Assembly (NCBI GenBank): GCA_001298575.1
Contig: LJCV01000055.1
Coordinates: 1-64,000 of the forward strand
Direction: 5' to 3'
From: Actinobacteria bacterium OK074
GTDB lineage: Bacteria; Actinomycetota; Actinomycetes; Streptomycetales; Streptomycetaceae
Length of the DNA: 64,000 bases
A model generated the notes under the pieces. That model did not search any database, had not been told where the DNA came from, and saw nothing but the letters and a program-made list of their open reading frames with translations. Numbering within the stretch: position 1 is the first letter of the stretch; every line of letters starts with the position of its first letter. Made by a program: the position numbers and the translations under genes. Positions 43,912-52,429 of the stretch are shown in pieces.

Positions 43912-45054
43912 ATGTCAGAGGCCGTCATCGTCGAGGCCGTCCGTACCCCGATCGGCAAGCGCAACGGCTCGCTGGCCCCGGTACACGCGGCGGACCTCTC
44001 GGCACAGGTGCTGGGCGCCCTGGTGGAACGCACCGGGGTGGACCCCGGCACCGTCGACGACGTGGTGTGGGGCTGTGTGACCCAGATCGGCGACCAGTCC
44101 AGCAACGTCGGCCGCTTCGGGGTGCTCGCCGCCGGCTGGCCCGAACACGTCCCCGCGGTCACCGTCAACCGGGCCTGCGGCTCCAGCCAGCAGGCCGTCG
44201 ACTCCGCCGCCCACGCCGTCATGGCCGGACAGTACGACCTCGTCGTCGCCGGCGGCGTGGAGACCATGAGCAGGGTCCCGCTCGGCGCGGCCCGCGCGAC
44301 CGGGATGCCGTACGGGCCCGGCGTCCTCGCCCGCTACGACGGGGCCCAGTTCAGCCAGGGTACCGGCGCCGAACTGATCGCCGAACGCTGGGGGCTGAGC
44401 CGCACCCGGCTGGACGAGTTCGCGTCCGAGTCGCACGCCAAGGCCGCCGCCGCGATCGACTCGGGGATCTTCGACGACCATGTCGTACCGGTCGAGGTCG
44501 ACGGCACCAAGTTCACCGTCGACGAGGGCCTGCGGCGGGGCACCTCGGTGGAGACGCTGGCCCGGCTGAAGCCGTCGTTCAAGGACGACGGGGTGATCCA
44601 CGCCGGGAACTCCTCCCAGATCTCCGACGGCGCCGCCGCGCTGCTCATCACAACTCCCGGGCGGGCCAGGGAACTCGGCCTCACCCCGATCGCCCGCTAT
44701 CACACCGGCGCGGTCAGCGGCGCGGACCCGATCACCATGCTGCTCGGCCCGATCCCGGCGACCGAGAAGGCGCTGAGCCGGGCCGGACTGACCATCGACG
44801 ACATCGGCGTGTTCGAGGTCAACGAGGCGTTCGCACCGGTCCCGTTGGCCTGGCTGGCCGAGACCGGCGCCGACCCCGAGCGGCTCAACCCGCTCGGCGG
44901 CGCAATCGCGATCGGCCACCCGCTCGGCGGCTCCGGGGCCGTCCTGATGACCCGCATGCTCGCCCAGATGCGCCGCCACGGCCTGCGCTACGGCCTGCAG
45001 ACCATGTGCGAGGGGGGCGGCACGGCCAACGCCACGATCCTCGAACTGCTCTGA
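43912..45054 (+). CDS. Thiolase (FadA5-like)
   Basis: A 380-residue thiolase with VTVNRACGSSQQAVD (nucleophilic Cys), IAIGHPLGGSGAV (His) and TMCEGGGTANA (second Cys). Several segments, such as SEAVIVEAVRTPIGKRNG and CVTQIGDQSSNVGR, resemble the mycobacterial steroid thiolase FadA5, which cleaves 3-keto-sterol side-chain CoA esters. It probably forms an operon with the racemase. A perfect hairpin follows. Confidence 0.88.
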   Translation: MSEAVIVEAVRTPIGKRNGSLAPVHAADLSAQVLGALVERTGVDPGTVDDVVWGCVTQIGDQSSNVGRFGVLAAGWPEHVPAVTVNRACGSSQQAVDSAAHAVMAGQYDLVVAGGVETMSRVPLGAARATGMPYGPGVLARYDGAQFSQGTGAELIAERWGLSRTRLDEFASESHAKAAAAIDSGIFDDHVVPVEVDGTKFTVDEGLRRGTSVETLARLKPSFKDDGVIHAGNSSQISDGAAALLITTPGRARELGLTPIARYHTGAVSGADPITMLLGPIPATEKALSRAGLTIDDIGVFEVNEAFAPVPLAWLAETGADPERLNPLGGAIAIGHPLGGSGAVLMTRMLAQMRRHGLRYGLQTMCEGGGTANATILELL

Positions 45055-45069
45055 GAACGCCGGTGATGC

Positions 45070-45110
45070 GGTGAAGCCCGGTCGGCCGCGGTGGCCGACC
45101 GGGCTTCACC
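45070..45110. terminator. Perfect 18-base-stem bidirectional terminator
   Basis: GGTGAAGCCCGGTCGGCC and its exact complement around GCGGT, between the convergent thiolase and acyl-CoA dehydrogenase genes. Confidence 0.8.
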
Positions 45111-45127
45111 GTCCGTGACTACCGCGA

Positions 45128-46336
45128 CTATCGCGCCTCCCGCGGCAGCCCCAGCCCCCGCCCCGCGACCTGTGTCCGCAGGATCTCGTTCGCCCCGCCC
45201 GCGATCGTGTACGCGCGGGAGTACAGGTGCGCGTCCTGCCACCAGCCGCCTGCCACCGCGTGCTCGTCGCCCTCGACCAGGAGCCCGTCCGTGCCCTGGA
45301 GGTCCAGGCCGAACACGGCGAGGTCGTGGTTGAGTTCACTGAAGAAGATCTTGCCCAGCAGGGCGTCGGCGGGCTGTTCGGTGTGGTGCAGCATGCGCGA
45401 CTGGGCGAGGCCGATCAGCGCGGCGTTCACCTGTACCCGGGTGGCGAGTTCGCCGATCGCCTGCCGGGTGGCGGAGTCGTCGAGCGCGGGCCGCCCGCCG
45501 ACGGACGTCTCCTCCGCGAGCCGCAGCAGGTCGTCCATCGCGGTGAACAGTTCGATGCCCCGCGCGGCCACCCCGGACCGCTCGTGGCCGAGGCTGCTCA
45601 TCGCCACCCGCCAGCCGTTGTTCACCTCGCCGATCACGTTCGCCGCCGGGATGCGCACGCCGTCCAGGAAGACCTCGTTGAAGTCGGTGGTCCCGGTGAT
45701 CTCGCGCAACGGCCGCACGTCGACGCCCGGGGTGCGCAGGTCGAGCGCGAACGCGGTGATGCCCTTGTGCCTGGGGGCGTCGCCGTCGGTGCGGGCGAGC
45801 AGGTAACCCATGTCGGCGTGCTGGCCGTTGGTGGTCCACACCTTCTGCCCGTCGACGACGTAGACCGCGTCGGGGTCGTCGGGGCCCTTCCCCTCGCGGC
45901 GCGCCCGGGTGCGCAGCGAGGCCAGGTCACTGCCGGCCTCGGGCTCGCTGAACAGCTGGCACCACACGTCCGCGCAGCTGCGGATGCGGGGCAGGAAACG
46001 GGCCCGCTGCTCGTCGCTGCCGAACTCGATCAGCGCGGCCGAGGCCAGCGAGGCGGCGCCGACCGGCGGCCAGGTGCGGGCCCGGGCGATCTCCTCGGCG
46101 ACGACGGACGGTTCGAGGGGATGCGCGTCGGGCCTGCCGCCGTACTCCGCGGGCCAGTCGATGCCGAGGAAGCCCGCCTCGTACAGCTTCGCGGTCCACT
46201 CCCGGATCGCCGGCATCAGCTCGGGCTCGGGCGACCGTACGCCCGCGTGGGTCTTGACACCGGGCGCGTGCTCGGCGACGAAGGCGCGTACCTTGCCGCG
46301 GAACGCTTCGAGTTCGGGCGTGGACTCCAGACGCAT
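45128..46336 (-). CDS. Acyl-CoA dehydrogenase, catalytic (alpha-type) subunit
   Basis: A 402-residue acyl-CoA dehydrogenase. FSEPEAGSDLASLRT is the flavin/substrate segment, and helix G carries SSLGHERSGVA, where the Glu of LGHER matches the catalytic base of steroid FadE alpha subunits. The C-terminus TIAGGANEILRTQVAGRGLGLP has Gly at the classical Glu site. It may pair with a beta-type subunit encoded at 17596 or 37701. ATG 46336 with AAGGAG upstream; divergent from the regulator gene at 46548. Confidence 0.83.
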   Translation of the reverse strand: MRLESTPELEAFRGKVRAFVAEHAPGVKTHAGVRSPEPELMPAIREWTAKLYEAGFLGIDWPAEYGGRPDAHPLEPSVVAEEIARARTWPPVGAASLASAALIEFGSDEQRARFLPRIRSCADVWCQLFSEPEAGSDLASLRTRARREGKGPDDPDAVYVVDGQKVWTTNGQHADMGYLLARTDGDAPRHKGITAFALDLRTPGVDVRPLREITGTTDFNEVFLDGVRIPAANVIGEVNNGWRVAMSSLGHERSGVAARGIELFTAMDDLLRLAEETSVGGRPALDDSATRQAIGELATRVQVNAALIGLAQSRMLHHTEQPADALLGKIFFSELNHDLAVFGLDLQGTDGLLVEGDEHAVAGGWWQDAHLYSRAYTIAGGANEILRTQVAGRGLGLPREAR

Positions 46337-46389
46337 CGCTGTCGGCTCCTTGGGTCTCGTCCTCACGGCATCGCGGTGCGCGTTCGATA

Positions 46390-46436
46390 CACATCTGAAT
46401 ACATCTGACACACGCATCGCGAAAATGAGTGTACTC
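46390..46436. promoter_or_regulatory. Divergent control region with an AGT-N2-ACT element and a direct repeat
   Basis: GAGTGTACTC at 46427-46436 is the clearest symmetric copy after 38934. Just to its left, ACATCTGA occurs twice (46391 and 46401, period 10), one helical turn apart. The region separates the acyl-CoA dehydrogenase and tandem GntR regulator genes, so autoregulation is plausible. Confidence 0.6.
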
Positions 46437-46547
46437 TATACTCCGAATGCGGATGCCTCGTTCCTCGTTCGGTGCTCGAATCGCCCGCCCCCGCCCGGGG
46501 GGTGAATAGACTGGGGATCCGCAATAGCCCCCCAGAGGAGTTGGCCC

Positions 46548-48050
46548 ATGGCGACTGCCGTCGACCGCGAGCCCGCCGACGGCGAGCCCGAGTCCGACTT
46601 CGCCGCCGTCGCCGACAACGGCATGCCCGTCGGCAAGCTGGCCGCGCAGACCGCCCAGCGCATCGAGGCCAGCGTGATCCGCCAGGGCTGGCCCGTCGGC
46701 GAGTCGCTCGGCTCCGAGGTGGACCTCCGCGAACGCCTCGGGGTGAGCCGCGCGGTCCTGCGCGAGGCGGTACGGCTGGTCGAGCACCACCGGGTCGCCC
46801 GCATGCGCCGCGGCCCCAACGGCGGCCTGATCGTCTGCGCCCCGGACGCGGGCCCGGCCACCCGGGCCATGGTGATCTACCTCGAATACGTCGGCACCAG
46901 CGTCACCGACCTGCTCCAGGCCCGCCTCCTGCTCGAACCGATCGCCGCGGGACTGGCCGCGGAGCGGATCACCGAGGAGGGCATCGCCACCCTCCGCGCC
47001 ACGCTGGAGAGCGAGATCGTCCACTGGGACGACCCGGGTGTCGGCTCGCAGGACCCGCTGCACCCGGTGCTCGGGCAGCTCTCGGGCAACCCGGTGCTGC
47101 ACCTGTTCGTGGACGTGCTCACCCGCCTGACCGCACGGTACGCGCACACCTCCCGCCGTATCTCCAAGGCCGAGATGCACGCGGCGATGGAGACGTCGCA
47201 CAGCGCGCACAAGGCCGTCGTCGACGCCGTGATCTCCGACGACGGCGCGCGCGCCCAGACCGCGCTCACCGCGCACCTGGAGTCGGTGGCCGGCTGGATC
47301 GAGAAGCACCGGGTCCGCCGCGGCCAGCGCATCGCGGGCAACGTGATCGAACCCGAACTCGTCGAGGGCCCCCGGGCCAAGCTCGCCGAGGTGGTCGCCG
47401 CCCGCATCCACGACGACATCGCCGCCCGCGGCTGGCAGATCGGCATGGTGCTCGGCTCCGAGACCGACCTGCTCGCCCGTTACGGCATCAGCCGGGCCGT
47501 GCTGCGCGAAGCCGTACGGCTGCTGGAGTACCACTCGGTCGCCCGGATGCGCCGGGGCCCCGGCGGCGGCCTGGTCGTCACCGCGCCCGAGGCGCAGGCC
47601 AGCGTCGACACGATGGCGCTGTTCCTCGAATACCAGGGCGTCACCGCCGACGACCTGCGCACCGTCCGCAACGCCATCGAGCTCGGCATCGTCGCCCGGG
47701 TCACCGCCCGGCACGCGGCGGGCGACAAGGCGGTGGCCGAGCGGCTCGCCAAGGCGGTCCGCTGGAGCACCGCGGGCCCGGCCGAGGACCAGCGCAAGGC
47801 CGACCTGTTCCACTCCGAACTGGCCGCGCTCGCCGACAATCCGGTGCTGACGCTGTTCCTCGCCATCCTCACCGAACTCTTCCGCCGCCACGCGGCCGGC
47901 CGCGACCGGCCGCTGCCCGGCGACGCCGCGGCCGACCAGGTCCAGCACGTCCACCAGCGGATCCTGGACGCGATCCTCCAGCAGGACGCCGGGGTCGCCC
48001 GGCACCGGATGCGCCGCCACCTGGACGCCCTCATGCCGTGGTGGCACTGA
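46548..48050 (+). CDS. Tandem-duplicated GntR/FadR-type regulator
   Basis: A 500-residue regulator containing two complete FadR-like units in one chain. The winged-helix recognition segment is GVSRAVLREAVRLVEHHRVA in unit 1 (about residue 65) and GISRAVLREAVRLLEYHSVA in unit 2 (about residue 313), a period of about 248 residues. Each is followed by its own all-helical ligand domain. Ordinary FadR-type proteins have one unit (about 240 residues) and dimerise, so this is effectively a built-in dimer. FadR-subfamily operators often contain GT-N(x)-AC, which fits the AGT-N2-ACT element of this island. AGAGGAG precedes ATG 46548. Confidence 0.88.
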   Translation: MATAVDREPADGEPESDFAAVADNGMPVGKLAAQTAQRIEASVIRQGWPVGESLGSEVDLRERLGVSRAVLREAVRLVEHHRVARMRRGPNGGLIVCAPDAGPATRAMVIYLEYVGTSVTDLLQARLLLEPIAAGLAAERITEEGIATLRATLESEIVHWDDPGVGSQDPLHPVLGQLSGNPVLHLFVDVLTRLTARYAHTSRRISKAEMHAAMETSHSAHKAVVDAVISDDGARAQTALTAHLESVAGWIEKHRVRRGQRIAGNVIEPELVEGPRAKLAEVVAARIHDDIAARGWQIGMVLGSETDLLARYGISRAVLREAVRLLEYHSVARMRRGPGGGLVVTAPEAQASVDTMALFLEYQGVTADDLRTVRNAIELGIVARVTARHAAGDKAVAERLAKAVRWSTAGPAEDQRKADLFHSELAALADNPVLTLFLAILTELFRRHAAGRDRPLPGDAAADQVQHVHQRILDAILQQDAGVARHRMRRHLDALMPWWH

Positions 48051-48096
48051 GCCGGACGGCAGCTCCCGCCGACGGATTCAGTGAACTGATTCAGAG

Positions 48097-48127
48097 CGCC
48101 CCATGAGGTCTTCGGCCTCGTGGGGCG
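48097..48127 (+). terminator. Terminator of the tandem GntR gene
   Basis: CGCCCCATGAGG and CCTCGTGGGGCG pair with one wobble around TCTTCGG, followed by TTCTTCT. Confidence 0.7.
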
Positions 48128-48154
48128 TTCTTCTGTGCCTGGCGAGGATAATTA

Positions 48155-48162
48155 CGTATACT
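48155..48162. promoter_or_regulatory. CGTATACT element before the acyl-CoA dehydrogenase gene 48190
   Basis: AATTACGTATACTGAATAGG. TATACT can serve as a -10 box, 27 bases before the start codon, so a regulator bound here would block the promoter. Confidence 0.55.
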
Positions 48163-48189
48163 GAATAGGGTCGAGTCGAAGGAGATCCG

Positions 48190-49338
48190 ATGCGCCGGAC
48201 CCTGTTCGAAGAGATCCACGAGGATTTCCGCCTGCTGGTCCGTGACTTCCTCGCCCGCGAAGTCACCCCGGTGTACGAGGACTGGCGCCGTGCCGGTCTC
48301 GTCCCGCGCGAGCTGTTCACCGCGCTGGGCAAGCTCGGCATCATCGGCACCGCGATCCCGGAGGAGTACGGCGGAGGCGGCCAGGACGACTACCGCTTCA
48401 ACGTCGTCATCCAGGAGGAGTGCGCCCGCGCCTGCGTCACGCTGGGCGGACTGCGCACCCATCTGGACGTCGTCGTCCCCTACTTCACGAACTTCGCCAA
48501 CGCCGAGCAGCGGCGGCGATGGTTCCCGGGGCTGGCCTCCGGCGACCTGTACACCGCGGTCGCGATGAGCGAACCGGGCACCGGCTCGGACCTCGCCGGA
48601 GTCGCGACGCGGGCGGTGCGCGACGGCGACGACTTCGTGCTCAACGGGGCCAAGACCTTCATCACCGGCGGCCACCACGCCGACCTGGTGATCGTCGTGG
48701 CCCGCACCGCCACCGACCCGGACGACCGGCGCGCCGGGCTGTCCCTGCTGGTGGTGGAGAAGGGGATGCCCGGATTCGAGGTCGGGCGCAAGCTGGAGAA
48801 GATCGGCCTGGCCACCCAGGACACCGTCGAACTCTCCTTCGCCGACGTCCGCGTCCCCGCCGCCAACCTCCTCGGCGAGGAGGGCGCCGCCTTCTCCCTC
48901 CTCGGCCGCAACCTCGCCCAGGAACGCCTCGCCATCGCCGTCGGAGCCGTCGCGCAGGCACAGGCCGCGGTCGACCTGACCGTCACCTACGTCCGCGACC
49001 GCACCGTGTTCGGCAAACCGGTCGCCCACTTCCAGAACACCAAGTTCGAACTGGCCTCCATGGCAACGGAGTTGGCAGCCGCCCAGGCCCTCCTGGACGC
49101 GGCGGTCGCCGCCCTGGTCGCGGGCGAACTGAGCCCCGTGGACGCGGCCAGGACCAAGCTCTTCTGCACCGAGACACAAGGACGCGTGGTCGATCGCTGC
49201 CTCCAACTGCACGGCGGCTACGGCTACATCCTCGAATCCCCGATCGCCCGGCTGTACGCCGACGCCCGCGTGACCCGCATCTACGGCGGCACCAGCGAGG
49301 TCATGAAGACCATCATCAGCAAGTCCCTGGGCCTTTGA
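48190..49338 (+). CDS. Acyl-CoA dehydrogenase (LCAD-like, self-sufficient)
   Basis: A 382-residue acyl-CoA dehydrogenase resembling long-chain acyl-CoA dehydrogenase. The catalytic Glu sits on helix G in NLAQERLAIAVGA (about residue 245), the flavin region is AMSEPGTGSDLAGVAT, and the C-terminus IYGGTSEVMKTIISKSLGL matches the LCAD pattern. It should be a catalytically complete homotetramer. AAGGAG precedes ATG 48190. It opens a rightward unit with an SDR, another acyl-CoA dehydrogenase and an MDR oxidoreductase. Confidence 0.87.
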   Translation: MRRTLFEEIHEDFRLLVRDFLAREVTPVYEDWRRAGLVPRELFTALGKLGIIGTAIPEEYGGGGQDDYRFNVVIQEECARACVTLGGLRTHLDVVVPYFTNFANAEQRRRWFPGLASGDLYTAVAMSEPGTGSDLAGVATRAVRDGDDFVLNGAKTFITGGHHADLVIVVARTATDPDDRRAGLSLLVVEKGMPGFEVGRKLEKIGLATQDTVELSFADVRVPAANLLGEEGAAFSLLGRNLAQERLAIAVGAVAQAQAAVDLTVTYVRDRTVFGKPVAHFQNTKFELASMATELAAAQALLDAAVAALVAGELSPVDAARTKLFCTETQGRVVDRCLQLHGGYGYILESPIARLYADARVTRIYGGTSEVMKTIISKSLGL

Positions 49339-49390
49339 AGCAGTTCCCGGGCCGTTGGCCCCCGAGCCCGCAGACCATGAGGAGTTGGGT

Positions 49391-50158
49391 GTGAACATCG
49401 ACGGATCCACGGCGCTCGTCACCGGCGGGGCCTCCGGCCTCGGCCTGGCCACCGCGCGCCGGATCATCGACCGCGGCGGCCGGGTCGTCCTCGCCGACAT
49501 CTCCGAGGAACAGGGCGTCAAGGCCGTCGCCGACCTCGGCGACGCCGCCCGCTTCGTCCGCACCGACGTCACCGACGAGGACGCCGTGGGCGCCGCCCTC
49601 GACGCCGCGCAGAACCACGGTTCGCTGCGCTTCGTCGTGCACTGCGCGGGCCGCGGCGGCGACCGCACCCGGATCATCGACCGCGAGCGCAAGCCCGGCG
49701 AACTCGACACGTTCGCCGAGGTCGTCCGCGTCAACCTGGTCGGCACCTACAACGTGCTGCGGCTGGCCGCCGCCCGGCTCTCCGGCAACGACGTCGTCGA
49801 CGGCGACCGCGGCGCGATCGTGCTGACCGCCTCGGTCGCCGCGTTCGACGGCCAGATCGGCCAGACCTCCTACACCGCCGCCAAGGCCGGGGTGCACGGC
49901 CTCACTCTCGTCGCCGCCCGCGACCTGGCCAGCTGGCAGATCCGGGTGAACACCATCGCCCCCGGCATCATGGACACCCCGATGCTCGGCCGGCTGCGCG
50001 CCGACATCCGCGACGGCCTCGCCGCGACCGTGCCCCACCCCAAGCGGCTCGGCGAGCCCGACGACTTCGGCCGCCTCGCCGTCGAAATGCTGGAGAACTC
50101 CTACCTCAACGGCCAGACGATCCGCCTCGACGGCGCCATCCGCATGGCTCCGCGCTGA
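49391..50158 (+). CDS. SDR of the HSD10 (3-hydroxyacyl-CoA dehydrogenase type II) group
   Basis: A 255-residue SDR related to the one encoded at 16692. TALVTGGASGLGLATARRII is the cofactor motif, VVLADIS suggests NAD, and the catalytic region is LTASVAAFDGQIGQTSYTAAKA. The C-terminal YLNGQTIRLDGAIRM matches the same subgroup. It probably oxidises a 3-hydroxyacyl-CoA or a 17-hydroxyl group. The GTG start is 53 bases after the upstream dehydrogenase and has AGGAG before it. Confidence 0.85.
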   Translation: MNIDGSTALVTGGASGLGLATARRIIDRGGRVVLADISEEQGVKAVADLGDAARFVRTDVTDEDAVGAALDAAQNHGSLRFVVHCAGRGGDRTRIIDRERKPGELDTFAEVVRVNLVGTYNVLRLAAARLSGNDVVDGDRGAIVLTASVAAFDGQIGQTSYTAAKAGVHGLTLVAARDLASWQIRVNTIAPGIMDTPMLGRLRADIRDGLAATVPHPKRLGEPDDFGRLAVEMLENSYLNGQTIRLDGAIRMAPR

Positions 50159-50169
50159 ACGGAGGCCGC

Positions 50170-51396
50170 ATGACCACGACCGTACAGACACCCCCCGCCG
50201 ACGACGTCGAGACCGACGAGGAGTTCCGGGCCCGGCTGCGCGCCTTCCTGACCGGGCACCACCCCGGCCGTCGGCCCAAGGACCCCGCCGAGCGCCTCGC
50301 CTGGCAGAAGTCCTGGCTCGCCACCCTCTTCGACGCCGGATTCGCGGGCCCCAGCTGGCCGCGCGCCTACGGCGGGATGGCGCTGAGCTTCGCCCGCCAG
50401 GTCATCTACCAGGAGGAGTACGCCCGCGCCCGGGTGCCGGGACCGCTCGGCACCGGCCTCGGTATCGCGGCCCCGACCATCGTCAAGTACGGCACCGCCG
50501 AGCAGAAGGAACGCTTCCTGCGCCCCATGCTGCGCGGCGACGCCGTGTGGGCCCAGGGCTACTCCGAGCCGGAGGCGGGCTCCGACCTGCCCGCGTTGCG
50601 CACCACGGCCCGGCGCGAGGGCGGCGGACCCGACGACCCGGGCGCCGAGTACGTCGTCAACGGGCAGAAGGTGTGGAACAGTTCGGCCGACATCGCCGAC
50701 ATCCTCTTCACCCTCGTCCGCACCGGACCGCCCGGCTCGCGCCAGGAGGGCATCAGCTATCTGCTGATCGACGCGCACGCCCCGGGCGTCACCGTACGGC
50801 CGCTGCGCGACCTGACCGGGGACGCGCACTTCTGCGAGATCTTCTTCGACGACGTCCGGGTGCCGGTCGCGAGCCGCATCGGCGCCGAGAACGGCGGCTG
50901 GCCCCTGGTCCGCACCAGCCTCGGCCACGAGCGCGCCGCCGGGGCGATGAACCAGGCCGCGCTCTACCGGCGCGTCCTCGACGAGCTGATCGAACTGGCC
51001 CGCGAACGGGGCGCGAGCGCCGACCCGTTGGTGCGCGACAGACTCGCGGACTTCGAGATGCGGGTCACGATCATGCGGCTCACCGGCATGCGCACCATCG
51101 CCGACATCATGACCAGGGGCGAACCGGGCCCAGCCTCCTCGACGGCCCGCCTGTTCATCGCGGTCTTCGAGCAGGAACTGCACGAGTTCGCCGTGGAGTT
51201 GCTGGGCGCGTACGGCATCCTCGGCCGCCGCGACCCGCACGCGGTCCAGCGTGGCCGCTGGGTCTGGGGCTTCCTGCGCACCCGGGCCTCCACGATCGGC
51301 GCGGGCACCGCCGAGATCCAGCGCAACACCATCGCCGAACAGGTCCTGGGCCTGCCGCGGGACCCGGCGATGCCGACCGCCGAGAGGACACCATGA
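50170..51396 (+). CDS. Acyl-CoA dehydrogenase, catalytic (alpha-type) subunit
   Basis: A 408-residue acyl-CoA dehydrogenase with GYSEPEAGSDLPALRTTA and helix-G SLGHERAAGAM, whose Glu is the probable base. The end, TIGAGTAEIQRNTIAEQVLGLP, is typical of FadE proteins in steroid clusters. It lies 11 bases after the SDR and overlaps the MDR oxidoreductase start by four bases. A beta-type partner is not adjacent; candidates are encoded at 17596 and 37701. Confidence 0.84.
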   Translation: MTTTVQTPPADDVETDEEFRARLRAFLTGHHPGRRPKDPAERLAWQKSWLATLFDAGFAGPSWPRAYGGMALSFARQVIYQEEYARARVPGPLGTGLGIAAPTIVKYGTAEQKERFLRPMLRGDAVWAQGYSEPEAGSDLPALRTTARREGGGPDDPGAEYVVNGQKVWNSSADIADILFTLVRTGPPGSRQEGISYLLIDAHAPGVTVRPLRDLTGDAHFCEIFFDDVRVPVASRIGAENGGWPLVRTSLGHERAAGAMNQAALYRRVLDELIELARERGASADPLVRDRLADFEMRVTIMRLTGMRTIADIMTRGEPGPASSTARLFIAVFEQELHEFAVELLGAYGILGRRDPHAVQRGRWVWGFLRTRASTIGAGTAEIQRNTIAEQVLGLPRDPAMPTAERTP

Positions 51397-52376
51397 GAGC
51401 CGCACGCTGCACGCAGTACGGACCGCCGGGCGCACTGGAGGTCGCCGAGGTCGACGACCTCGAACCCGGCCCCGGAGAGGTGCTGGTCCGCGTGCACGCC
51501 GCCGCGGTCAACTACCCGGACGTGCTGATCGTGGCCGACCGCTACCAGGTGCACGCGCCGCTGCCGTTCACGCCCGGCAGCGAATTCGCCGGTGTCGTCG
51601 CCGCGTTGGGGCCCGGCGTGTCCGGTCCGGTGGTCGGCTCGCCCGTCGCCGGGGCGGTGCTCACCGGCGCCTTCGCCGAACAGGTCGTGCTGCCCGCAGC
51701 GAACCTGCGCCATGTCCCCGACGGCCTCGACATGGTCCACGCGGCGGCCTTCCACGTCACCTACGCCACCGCCTACCACTCCCTGGTCACCGTCGGGAAG
51801 GCCGCGGCGGGGGAGTGGGCGGTGGTCCTCGGAGCCGCGGGCGGCGTCGGCACCGCCACCGTCGACGTGGCGACCCGGCTGGGGCTGCACGTGGTCGCCG
51901 CCGCGTCCAGCCACGAACGGCTCGCGGTGGCACGGAAGTTGGGCGCCGAGGGCGGCATCGACTACGTCCACGAGGACCTGAAGCTCCGGATCCGCGAACT
52001 CACCGGCGGCGACGGCGCCCACCTCGTCGTCGACCCCGTCGGCGGCGACCACGCGGAGGCCGCCGTGCCCGCGCTGCGGCGGGGCGGCCGGTTCGTCACC
52101 GTGGGGTACGCCGACGGGAAGATCCCGCGGATCCCGCTCAACCTGGTGCTGCTCAAGGACGCGGTCGTGCGCGGCTTCGAGATCCGCACGCTGCGCCAGT
52201 ACGCCCCCGAGGCCGTGGCCGCCGGCGACCGGGCGCGCGCCCACATGGTCCACGACGGGATGCGCCCGCTGGTCTCCCGCGTCCACCCCCTCGCCGACGT
52301 CGCGACGGCGCTGACCGACGTGGCCGAGCGCCGCACCACCGGGAAGGTGGTCATCGACATGACGGCGGGGGAGTAG
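51393..52376 (+). CDS. Quinone oxidoreductase-type MDR (zinc-free)
   Basis: A 327-residue medium-chain dehydrogenase/reductase of the quinone oxidoreductase/enoyl reductase type (AAAVNYPDVLIVADRYQVHA, GSEFAGVV, VLGAAGGVGTATVDVA). No structural zinc cysteines are seen. It may reduce an enone with NADPH. The ATG overlaps the acyl-CoA dehydrogenase stop, so it ends the four-gene unit begun at 48190. Confidence 0.84.
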   Translation: MRAARCTQYGPPGALEVAEVDDLEPGPGEVLVRVHAAAVNYPDVLIVADRYQVHAPLPFTPGSEFAGVVAALGPGVSGPVVGSPVAGAVLTGAFAEQVVLPAANLRHVPDGLDMVHAAAFHVTYATAYHSLVTVGKAAAGEWAVVLGAAGGVGTATVDVATRLGLHVVAAASSHERLAVARKLGAEGGIDYVHEDLKLRIRELTGGDGAHLVVDPVGGDHAEAAVPALRRGGRFVTVGYADGKIPRIPLNLVLLKDAVVRGFEIRTLRQYAPEAVAAGDRARAHMVHDGMRPLVSRVHPLADVATALTDVAERRTTGKVVIDMTAGE

Positions 52377-52388
52377 GGGCGGCGGCGG

Positions 52389-52421
52389 GGGAGCGGGTGC
52401 CCTCCTCGGGGGACCGCTCCC
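52389..52421. terminator. Candidate bidirectional hairpin
   Basis: GGGAGCGG and CCGCTCCC flank a 17-base segment with an inner CCC/GGG pairing, in the 53-base gap between convergent genes. Confidence 0.45.
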
Positions 52422-52429
52422 AACGGCCG

